DNA of 64,000 nucleotides from Cyanoderma ruficeps (lineage: Eukaryota > Chordata > Aves > Passeriformes > Timaliidae), in contig VZDJ01007755.1 in NCBI GenBank assembly GCA_008694505.1, positions 11,244,596-11,308,595 of the forward strand. The letters are read 5' to 3'. Positions 12,801-24,800 of the stretch are shown in pieces. The translations under genes and the position numbers were made by a program. The first letter of the stretch is position 1. Every line of letters starts with the position of its first letter. A model generated the notes under the pieces. That model was not told where the DNA came from. It ran no database searches and saw nothing but the letters and a program-made list of their open reading frames with translations.

Positions 12801-15800
12801 AAACTATTTTCTTCAGCTAATACATTAAATACCTTTGCCAAAAAATTGTGAAAGGACATGCATGCTGAGGACCATGAGAGAAATTTATGTATTCATCAAA
12901 ACAAATATTTGTCTTATCTGAACATTACCTGTCATCACATTTCTGACATTAAGAACTCCTGTGTAAATATTTGGGGAAGTTTTCTATGTCATTGCTGAAT
13001 GGTTCCATTTTGGTTCCGTTTATCTGCAGGACACTTGAACAAGTCTGAGGTGGTTTAATCAGATACTGCTTCCTTGAAATTCTGTCGATTCACTGTCGGT
13101 CTCTGATTGGAACCCTTGTTGTACTGCTTAATACAAGATTTCTGATGGTGTTTTTTTGCCTGTTTGTATTTAAGGTCGTGCTATGATGCATTTACAGAAA
13201 ACATGGCAGGAGAGAGTCAGCTGCTGGAGAAGAGGAGACAGTATCACTGTGCAGCGTATAACTGCGCTATTGCTGTCATCAGTTGTGTCTTCACTGAAAG
13301 TAAATTTTATCAAGGCTTTCTTTTTTCAGAAAAATCAGAAAAGGTGAGAAGCTTTTGTTGCTGTTAGAAGGCTTCCAGAGCATGAGACACACAGTGATTT
13401 TACCTGATGGCAATAAATCAAAGAATGAAACCTGAATGACATGCAATTATAGTAGCAAACTACCCAGTGAGGCAATAGGAGTGGTAGCTGATGGAAATTT
13501 TACTGACTGCTTGGGAATGGGTGAAGTAGTGATACTGTTATCCTTCCACTCAATTTTCTAAAATAGGAGGAAATAATCCCTATTGTTTAACTTCTCAAGT
13601 GCTTGGAATATACTTGAATAAGAGACTCCTTTTTACAGGGCACATTCTGTGCTGTGAATTCTTGATTAGTTAAGTAGTGAAATTCTTCTCAGAGTACTGT
13701 AGAAAAGAAGACATACCACACTTTCTATGTTGTTCATTGATCAGTTGAATTTTTTAAAAAAACAAATAAAATACAGTCAAAGCAATTGTTATTCTACATA
13801 GCATTATAATTTTGCTATTTCCAAACATGCTTTGGTTTGCAGAACTTGCTGATTTTTGAAAATTTGATAGACCTGAAGCGTCAGTATACATTTCCTGTTG
13901 AAGTTGAGGTGAGTGAAATTTCTGGACTTTTGCGTTTCTAAGTTAAAAAAGGGTATGACTTTAACAGTGTAACTACTGAACACCAGGTCAATTCTCACAT
14001 ATGGAGAAAGAGGATACAAAAAATGGAGTATCCCTCTAATGATTTAAAATACATTTTTCTGAGAGAAATCCAGACCTGAAATTTGGAACAGACCTGTAAT
14101 ACACCTAACTTTTAACATACTTTTTAGTGTTCTTACTGTGGTAGTGAATGGCTGTAGGAATAAAAAAATAATTTGTTTTTCTGTAGCATTAATAATAATC
14201 ATTTACAACATGAGATTTCCATTCATGTCAAATAGTTTTAGTAATTTTTTTGTATCTCTGTAAATAAATAAGTGTGAATAATCTGTAATTTTTTTAAAAG
14301 AGTTTATTAACTATTTTTTATAAAATAAGTAATTAGAACTGTATTTCTTGCTGTTTAGGTGCCTCTGGAAAGGAAGAAGCGGTACATTGCTATTAGGAAG
14401 GAGGCCAGGGATGCAGGGAATAGCAGCCAGGGTATGAAAGTCATTTATGGTGATGAAAAAAATGCTTTCTTATCTGTCATACAGTGTTTCTTGATGTGTC
14501 CTTCACTCCTACAGTAACAGGAACAAATAAAAGCCTTCAATGTATTTCATCTAACAATCAATTCCCACCTACCCTCAAGTTTTAGTGGGCAGTAGAGGCT
14601 TGTTTCTTGCAATTGCCTTGATTAATGGACTGTTCTTCTTTCCTGTCTAGATGAACCCAAGTATTTAGCTTCCTCATCATACATGATGGATAGCAGTTTG
14701 AGTGAGGAAATGAGTCAGTTTGATTTTTCTACTGGAGTCCAAGGTTTTTCTTATAGCTCCCAAGATGTTACAGCTAGCAGCACTCGTTTCAGGAGAAAGG
14801 TAATTGCTTACATGCTGTGAGAAAGAAGTTTTATGCTTTTGAGGAAATGCATACATTTATTGGGGTTGAGACATTTCTAGTCTTCTATATTTGTTCTACC
14901 TGACTGAGAATGGGTTCCTCCAGAAGATGAGGGAGGAGGCTTGAGCTGTTTTCTCTCACTTTTCTTTTTTCCTGTCTCCCCTGTCTACAGTTGAAGAACA
15001 ATAATGCCCTGTTAGGTTTCTAAAGTTGAGTAGTGTGAGTGCAGTGTGGGAGTAGCCTGAGTTGTAAAAAGATGTCTTGTGACTGCACTCAGACACATCC
15101 TGTGATGGTTATGTTTTGCTGTTAGGCATCTGGTTTCCTCATTTCCCTCTTCTTTTGGTCTGTGACAGAACTGGCTGTATCAATTGGATAGAACAAATAA
15201 TCAAACAATTACTTTTCTTTTTCTCTTTTGGCACCTTGTATTTAACTGTTGCTCCTGGGTGATATTAAATGCTGTTCTTTCAGCAAAGACTTGAAGTTGT
15301 GTTCCTTCTGCAGTCCAAAGAGGTCTCAGCAGCCCTAATGCTGATAGAATAGATACCTGCTATGAAACAGAAAGCTTGTAAAAGTAGACATCGAAGACAG
15401 AATCTGTCAAAATACCTGTTAACATTGGTGAACATAAACTGTTTCCGTGTTTTGAAGCAGGGAGGTGTTTTAGCTGCAGGGAAGTTAAGCAAGATAGAAA
15501 GTATGCTTCTAGTTTGCCTAGTAATGTAATTTGTAACCAAACAATTTCCTTTCATGATTTACTCTGTGCAACAAAAGAGAGCTCTGCAGATGCTACTCAG
15601 TGAGAAACAGCATATCCCTAAAAATAGAGGTGTTAATTGGTTCTTTGAGCTATGAAATGAGATAATTTCTTTGAGGTTCAGATTAACTCTCCTCCTGCTT
15701 TCAGTATTTGCCACACCTGTCCTGTCAGGAAGTAAAGTCAGAGTAACATAAAGTTGGCATCTGTTGGCACAAAAAGGAAAGAATGTGCGGATCTGGTGCG

Positions 15801-18800
15801 TGCATTTGGGAGGCATCTGTTTGAACAACACGTTTGGTGTATTCTCAGTTGCACACACTGAGTGTGTAGTCAAATCTAAGCACAGATAAGATCAGAATGG
15901 CTCATGGCATGATTGGGATTTAAAAGAAAATACAGTGTTGTTATTAACCATAGTAACACTTTTTTTTTTTTTAGGAGCCCACAGAATACAAGGTGTTAAA
16001 TGATGAGATGGAACTGGAAATGGATGAATTCAACCAACATGAATGTATGGCTTCTATGACCACACTGATTAAACATATGCAGAGGAGCAGGATCACACCC
16101 AAAGTGGAGGAGGCCAGTACTAACTAAAAAGTTGGCATTTTTGCATTAATGTGACCAAGAAAAGAGAGTCATGATTGAATCACTTCATTTATTAATTTTC
16201 TTGGCTATTATATAAAACCTGTGTGGTTTGAGCTTGGGGCTTTTTGTCTTGGTAAGCCTGTTGGGTGCAGGAAGTGATTTGATTTTTGTTCATCTCTTCT
16301 AAATTTCAGGGGACAGTTCCAGTAGATCTTCCTCTTTGGATGAAATTTCTTCATGGCAAATTAGGAAACCCATCAGTACCATTAAATATTCGCCTCTTCA
16401 TAGCAAAACTTATTGTTAATACTGAGGATGTGAGTAATTTTTTATTCATAATATCAAATGTGTAACTCTTAAAGTTACAGGGTAAAATATTTCATCAGCT
16501 AAGACCTTTGGGGCATTCAAATTGAGTAGTTTATGTGATAAAAGGGAGTGCATTTATGGCCCAAAACTCCAGATGCTGCAAGTATTTTGAATCCAGTATT
16601 AATACTTCTTATCCCATATTCTACTTCTGTATGTAGAGGGTGTCGCAGTATGTGTCTTCTGGAAACCACAAGTAATGTATTCATTGATACTAGGCAAGAG
16701 GTGGGGCTGATTACACTTTCCATCTTCACAGGAGCAAATACAATGTTTTATTAGTGGACACAGATGAGTCATAGAAACACTTTGAGCTAAATGGTGTCCT
16801 TGTTGCAGAAGGATACTAAGATGACATAACCTGTGTTTGCTTGAGAAGCAGCATTTTATGTTCTAATTCTCATTTTTGGGTAAAACATTCTCAACCTACT
16901 TCTTACAATGATTTTAAACTATAATGGTTATGTCTGAAATATTCCAAATCCAAAAATGCTGAATTTCAGAATTAATTCAAGAACCTTTATATCTGTTTAA
17001 TGCTGCTTTCTTAGTAAAGCTGTCTGAAATGGAAGGGTAGATGAATGTCATACTCTTTCAAATCCTTTACAGACAGATATTCTGTGTGAGAGCTATACTT
17101 TTTGTGCTCTAGTGAAATACATTGCCACTTTCTGTGGTGAAAAGTTTCTAAGCAAAAGTGAGAAATGTAGTTATGGATGTTTATTATTTCAAAATTTTTA
17201 TGGTTGTTCCCTCAGGAGTTGAGCAAAGTGCTAAAAGGGTTGGTTTAGCAGTCTTACCAGTAAATGTTTATTGAACAACAGGTTGCTAAATAGTTGTGTA
17301 ATTTGTAGTTTATCGTTGATTCTCCGTAGGTATTCCGGCCTTATGCGAAGCACTGGCTTGGACCATTGCTGCAACTTGTTGTTTCTGGAAATAATGGAGG
17401 TGAAGGGATCCATTACATGGTAGTGGAAATAGTAGTTACAATCCTTTCCTGGACAAGTGTAGCCACTCCCAAAGTAAGGATATGTGAAATTCATTTTTAA
17501 TGCTATTGTGACTCTTTGGTAAAGAATGACTGAGTTTGTTTTTATGCTCTTAAATAATTTTATACATCAGTCCACTTTTACATTTTACAGTTCTTTTACA
17601 TAATAACTGCAAACATAACTTGTTTACTTACTTGCTTTCATAAAACTATATATGTCTTCTTGGAGTCACTATATTTATTTTTGGTATATTGGTTTTTGTA
17701 GGGGAATATTAAGGATGAGATTTTGGCTAACAGATTGCTTGAATTCTTGATGAAGAATGCATTTCACCCAAAAAGAGCTGTGTTCAGACACAATCTGGAA
17801 ATCATAAAGACAGTTATAGAGTGTTGGAAGAGCTGTCTCTCCATACCTTACAGGTAAACATTTGGACAATTGCTTTTTTTTTAATCAATATTTCAAAACT
17901 ATAAGTGAAGGGTATCAAAGGACATGGAAGTTAAATTCAGCTGCAATAGCAAACTTTTTGTCCCAACAGTGAACAGTAGAACTTCAGAATCAAAGTCTCC
18001 AAAGATTGCAAATTAATTTGAAAAACAAGGAGAGAGAGATGGGAAAACATTTAAAGGATTATAGCAGCAGCAACAAGAGCAGGAGTAATCTCTGCAAAGA
18101 CATTTTTTATTTGAAGTTTTGAATATTATCACTGAGTATTTGTGCACTCATATTAAGACTTGTGCTGTCTGCCGTGCTTCTGAACATGTCAAGAATTTGT
18201 GTGGGTTTACAATCTATTTTCAGATTTTTGGTGTGGGTTTCTTGGAAAAGGTTTCTTCCTTGAAGCTACTGCTTCAAATATCTACTGCTTTCTGGCAATA
18301 TCCCTTTGATGGGTTGTAGATGTGTGTGTACATCCCTGTGTACAAAGACAGTGGGTGATTTACAGTGTGTCTGTTTTGGGGTTTTCACATATATTGTTGC
18401 TTATGTGTTTTAATCCAACAGTTTAATATTTGAGAAGTTTTCTAGTGAAGACCCTGACACAAAGGATAATTCAGTGGGAATTCAGCTGCTGGGAATTGTT
18501 CTTGCTAATAATTTGCCACCCTTTGACCCAAAGTGTGAAATAGATCGTGTCAGGTGAGAAACGCAGTTTTTTGTGAATGATCTTGAAAAAATCTTACGCC
18601 AAAGGGAGCAAGTTCATTTTGTCAGCAGGAAGTATAGGAGCTTGTTCTTTGGAATCCTTTGTCCCATCACCCCTCTGCCATCATCTGTCGGATGCAATAT
18701 TTTTCTAGCTATGAATTGCAGACCACATTTATTTTGGAAAGTGTCTAGAAGGTTGTACACTTTTTTACAGTGGGTCCCAGAGTTGCAGTTTTGTGGTAAT

Positions 18801-21800
18801 TCATAGAGTCAGAAATTGCTAAGCAGATATTTGAGACACTGCAAGTGGAGAATGCATGTTGTATTCAGCTCTTCTGAAAGCAGTCACTATTACTCTATGC
18901 AGCTCAGATGAATTTTTTGCTTCAATTTAAATTTGTGTGCTGGAGTAGTGGCTTATAACAGGTCTGTCTTTTGTGCTAGGTATTTTCAAGCTTTGACCAG
19001 CAACATGGGCTTACTAAAGTACAGAGAAGTTTATGCAGCTGCAGCAGAAGTTTTGGGACTTGCTCTTCAGTACATTGCTGAGAAAGGAAATGTAAGTGAA
19101 CTGTCTTAATTTTATATTCATCTTTTATATGAATACTCCATTCAGATCCAAAAATGAATGTATTTAAAACTCAGCAGTCTTTATCCAACAGTTTAATTGA
19201 AGATTTAAACTACTAACTCACCATGAAAAGAATTTGAGGTCAGACTAAGTGCAGAATTTTTGCCTTGGTCTTTTGGAGCTGACAGTGAATGATCTCTTTC
19301 TGAGGCTTTGTTCAGCTTTTGCCAGCCAGCAACACTAGCATGGTATGTTTTAAAAGTGGGGGGGGGGGGNGGGTGTTAAGAGGAAAAGTGAAGCAAGCTG
19401 GGAGGTTTGGAACTACCCATTAAATAACAGTATCTGAATCCAGTTATTTTGTAGGTAGTGGATAAGGTGAATGCAAAACTGTTACTCACCAAATCCTACA
19501 GTGCTAGAACTGAGGGATTGTGCTTGATGATCACTGAAGTCAGTTTGAGGCATATGCTACAAGTAATTCTTTACACAGTAGCTCGGGAACTTCCAGAGTT
19601 TGGTGTCAGAAGAGGTTCTAGGGGTAAGAAGATCAGCAGGTTGAAATGGGAATTAGGTAAATTCATGTACAAAACAAATGTCCTGTTCTAAATACAACAG
19701 ACAGCAGTGTACACTCAAAGATCCTTAATCTAATGACCAATGCTGTTGGGTTGTATAACAGAAAAAGAGGACAATATGCAGCCAGGATCATGTGTTCCCC
19801 CTAAATATAATTCTGTAACTGCTATTCAAGACAAAACCACCAAGTTGTTAGTTAAGTGGAGTATTAGCCTGACCTTGTAGGCTATTCTTCCTTCTCTCCT
19901 TATTACCCTTGCTTGTTTCCCAACTTTAATTGCATTCTGGTTATTCTTTCACAGTTTGTAGAGCATATTTCATAAATCTTCATTAAGTCTTTCTCAGTCT
20001 TTCAAGTTCCATTATAAGCAGTATTTTGGATAAATGAGCAAAGATGGTGTAAATTTTATCCTGAGCAAGGCTTACTCCTTTGATGTTAGTTACAGGTGGC
20101 TGGTTGTTTCTCACCTTTTTACTAAAAATGTCTAATTTTTTTACATTCATTGGTTGGAAATCTTCTATACTGAATGAGAAGCTGCTTATTATTTATATAA
20201 GCACACTAAGCAACTTGTACTACAAAACTAAAGTATCAGTTCCAAACCAATCAAAGGAAAGTCACAAATGTATTTTTTAAAGCAACAGTCATGTGTTTTA
20301 GCCAGACGGAGCTGTACAGGACCCATGAAGCACCATAAACTTTAAGATGACTTGGCTGGATCTTGCCTAGTGAAATGCACAAGATTCCAACAGTATAGCA
20401 GCAAAACCATGTTTCATTAAGGTGGTTATGATATTCATGGGTATCCTTGTCTTACTGTCTTTCCATTTTCAGATACTTGAAGATCCAGTTTATGATTGTG
20501 TTATAAAACAGTTAAAGCATCATCAGAACACGCAACATGATAAGTTTATTCAGTGCTTGAATAAAGTTGTTAAAAATTTTCCACCTCTTGCAGACAGGTA
20601 TGTCATGATTCATGTGGTATGTTGACTGCAAATCTAGAGGAATAATAGAGACTAACTTGCTTTTCTTTGTGGGCTTCTGGTGTGTTAAGGTTTATGAATG
20701 CAGTATTCTTTTTGATACCCAAACTTCATGGTGTGATGAAAACCTTCTGTCTGGAAGTAATAATGTGCCGGGCTGAAGAAGTTCCTGATCTCTACTTGCA
20801 GTTAAAGAGTAAAGACTTTACCCAGATCATGAATCATAGGTAAGTAGTCATGTGATTATGATGGACAGTTCAAGTTTCTCAATAGCATTTTCCATGCTGC
20901 CCGCAGCATTTTTACATTCAGAAGCATTTATATTTCATTTTTTGGTCATTGTTCCCCTAATTTGAGCTAATGTAATCTTGGTGTTAAGATGGTTAGCTCA
21001 TTGTGAAAAACTAACAAACACCCCTAAAATAACCTTAGGGTGAAACACCAGTGGGATGTCAATTTCTGTAGTTTGTTATTAGTTTAGATTGAGTCCAAAA
21101 GTATTTACCTAAGTCCCTTTATGAAAAACCAAATATTGTTGCTAAAATGTAAACTGATCTAGTTCTGTGTGTAGCAGTGATGAGAAAAGCAGTGTAACTG
21201 AGGTTTTTTTTTTCCTTCTTCTTTTAGGGATGATGAAAGACAAAGAGTTTGTTTGGATATAATGTACAAGATGCTGTCTAAGTTAAAACCACTAGAACTT
21301 AAAGAACTTCTGCCTGGAGTGACAGGGTTCATTTCTCACCCTTCTGTAATATGTCGACAGCGCATGTATGATATCCTAATGTGGATTTATGATAATTACA
21401 GGTGTGTGTTCACTGCAGATGTCTTTCAGTGGTTTGTCACAGGCAGAGTGAAAGTGTTTGTAACAGTCTTCCAACTTCATGTGCCTCAGTCAGGGATTTT
21501 TCCAGTTGTCAGAATAGAGTCTGTAATTTGCTTAACTGGCTCTAGTCTTTGATGACAATTTTATCACTTCCAGTAAGGGATAAATACTTGGACCACAACT
21601 AGGATGTTGCATCACCACAGCAGGATGGCATAAGAGGTCTTAACTTTGATGCTTCAGCTTTTTTTTCTTGTTGCTGGAATTTATAACTAGTGAAAATTTT
21701 ACATTAAAGAAATTTGCCTTTAGGTAGAAGATACATTAAGGCACATGGGCATGATCTGGATCTGTTCAATCTGGTAGTATAAAGATGGTCTTTCTGTTCG

Positions 21801-24800
21801 ACCCCTTAGAATGGGGAACAGACACATACTCAGTTTGACAAGTGGGTTACTGTTGAATTATCTAACTTGATTGGGTTTTATGTGCTTTTTCCCAAGAAAA
21901 CTCTTTGAATGGACAGTTATTGCAAAGAAAAAAGTACAGTCAATTTTTACTCCAGCATCACTTGTGAAAAGCATTCTTTGCCTGTTTTTTCAGATTCAAC
22001 CTTGCAAACTTAATAATAAATACCTAACGTATTAATTAGCTTATTAGATTATTTCTTTTATAAGTAGTGGAGATACAAGGCATTTTTGGCAAGGAAGACC
22101 TCATGTTTTGTTGTTATGCCAAGTTGAGATTTTTGTCAGAGGGCATAGTCTTCCTTTTTGTCCCACCATCCTCACCCTCTTATTTTGCTGTGGATTGTTT
22201 GAGAGAAGTCATTAAGAGAGATTTTTCTTCTACCATCAGTGATCCAGAAAGTCAAGCAGATGATGCTTCTCAGGAGATACTCAAAGTGGCAAAAGAAATG
22301 CTGCTTCAAGGACTGATTGATGAGAATGCTGAATTGCAGTGAGTAAAAAAGTTATGATAACTGTCTGAAATAAAAATACCCCCGTTTCTCTTACTTTGTT
22401 TATAGCAAAAGAGTTGATCCTTAGAGTATTTTAAAGTATTTCTGTATAAAAGAGTAACACTGAAATAATGCCTTTTCCTTTTCTTCCAATAAGTTAATTT
22501 ATAAAATCATGCCCCATGGTGTTACAGCAAGCCTAAGTGAAGCTTCTAAGCCATGGAGAGGTTGTTTCACTAAGTTAAACCTAATTCTGCATTAATGTTC
22601 TAGAGTTTTAGAACAAGGACAACCCTGCTATACACAAACACACAACAGTAGATTAATCTTGGATTTTTATAATTTCTTTTGGTGAAGCAAAAGATAAAAG
22701 AGATCTTAGTGCTTCTCTGTCCATAGCACTTCTCAAGAGGAAAAAACTTGACAGAAATAATTTTTTCAGAGAAAATCTTTTATATAGGGCACAGAACAGG
22801 GTAGATGAATGAGGAATTTGGTGTAATTCAATGGAAGATTAATGGCATGGAAGTGTTAGTTTACAGCCTTAACAGCTTATTGTTTTGAGGATCTTTTCTG
22901 GTGGGTTTGGTTTTTTTTTTACTTTTAAACTTATTTTTTTTAGAAGCAGGGTGGGGGGGTGTTCTGTTTGAAGATAACCAAGAATAACTTTATTCTTTGC
23001 CTTTACAGATTAATTGTTAGGAATTTTTGGAGTCATGAGACAAGGTTACCCACAAATACTCTTGACCGCCTGCTGTCATTGTTAAATTCTTTATATTCCA
23101 CCAAGATTGAAACACAGTACTTGAGTCTAATCACAAATTTTCTGCTTGAAATGACTAGCAAGAGCCCGGATTATTCCAGAAAAATATTTGAGCATCCACT
23201 GTCTGAATGCAAATTTCAGGTGAATCATACGTTGTCCTGTATGCAACTATGTGACAAATTCTACTCCTTAATGCAGAAAGGAATGGCAAAATGAAGGAAA
23301 TTTTTCAAAGTGTTTTGTGCTCCAAAGTTAACAGGTGCAGCAGTTACTAACTGTGCAGAGTGTCAGAAGTTTGATGATTTTGTGGGGGCAATAATTGTAC
23401 TTTCTTTTAAAATATACATATTTAGAGTATGCCAAGTATAGCTGATTTGTAGAGTACTGAAATACTGAAAAAGAGGGTAGTGGAGAGAAGCACCATCAAC
23501 TGGAGAAATACTGTCAAGGAACAGGAATACTGGTGCAAGAGCTGTAAATCAGTCCTCAGCTGACCAGTCTAAATTAGTGAGCTTTTTTTAGTAAGCTGTG
23601 GAGAACTTCTACATGTTTATGGTTTGTTGGGGTTTTTTTATACATAGTCAAGTTCTGCCCCTATACCTGGGAGGGTGTTTTTGTTTTTGGACTGTAATTT
23701 CTGCTGTCCTGCTCCATGAAGAATTGCAGAAAGCCTCCATCTTTATTGTTCTCCTTAAAGGCTTTATTTATTTGTAGGACTTTGTAGTTGATTCCAGCTG
23801 GCGTTACCGAAGCACCGTGCTCACACCAATGTTTGTGGACACTCAGGCTTCTCCAAGTATCCACAGGAATTTGTCACAGGAAAGATCCCTTTCTCCTTCT
23901 GGGTCAGTCAGTGGGCAAGTGAGGGCTACCCAAAGGCAGTATGAATTTACACCTACACAGCATGGCAGTAAGTCCAGTGTTTTCTGAAATGTTCTTTTTT
24001 GCTGTAGGAATTATGTAATTTCTGTTGCATATGATTTTTTTACTGTGAAGGCGTAAATATGTTTAGTATTTTGTCTTCAAGGGCTTTTTTTTTTGTGTGT
24101 TATGAGAAAAAAAGTCACATTTTTATTAGTCTTGTACATATTTTATGTTCTGCCTAATGTAAAAGAAACTGTCTTACCTAGCAGCTTGAAATCTGTTCTG
24201 CTCTTAAACACTAGGAAATTATATTTTTGGGAGAGAAAAAATAACTGCCTCATAGATGTTTTCACTTTATTTATATCTGAGTGTGTTACAGCTTGTTGGC
24301 AATTTCTTTTTACAGGTGGTAGAAGTTCTTTTAATTGGCTAACTGGAAGTAGCCTTGACACATTGGCAGAGTATGCAGTTCCTTCATCCTCTGAATCCTT
24401 GTCTTCATCCATGCTGCTGGTTAGCAAACGGAGTGAGAAATTTAAACAAGCAACCTTTAAACCAGTGGGGCCAGATTTTGGGAAGAAAAGGTTGGGTTTG
24501 CCTGGAGATGAAGTGGACAGCAAAACTAAAGGTCTGTAAGCTTTACTGTGCCATTTCTATGCAATTAGTACACTTCTACAAACACTCCTTGTCAGTTGTT
24601 TGGCTGGCAGTCCATTATCTTTGAGACAGTCCAGCTGAGGTTCACCTTGAGAGATTTTGTTTCTAGGAGTGTGTGATGATACATAAAATGTGCCAAAAAG
24701 CTAGGATTGTTCTAGGAATTGTAAAATTATATGTTGCTCATTGAAAAAACTGACTGGATGAGAAACCAGTTGGTGTGATCTCTGCCTTCCTACCTCTCCC

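Noticed and set aside
16104..16130. Alternative donor CCA|GTACTA for exon 18 with an internal acceptor in GGGGACAG
   Set aside because: It keeps the frame but uses a poor donor and a purine-rich acceptor, and fits the human alignment less well than the GC donor.
24143..24523. 126-codon minus-strand open frame
   Set aside because: It is the antisense shadow of exon 30 and has no family resemblance.
24093..24539. 148-codon plus-strand open frame
   Set aside because: Only 24316-24531 is coding (exon 30). The left part is intron that happens to be open in the same frame, with a clear TTTTACAG acceptor inside.
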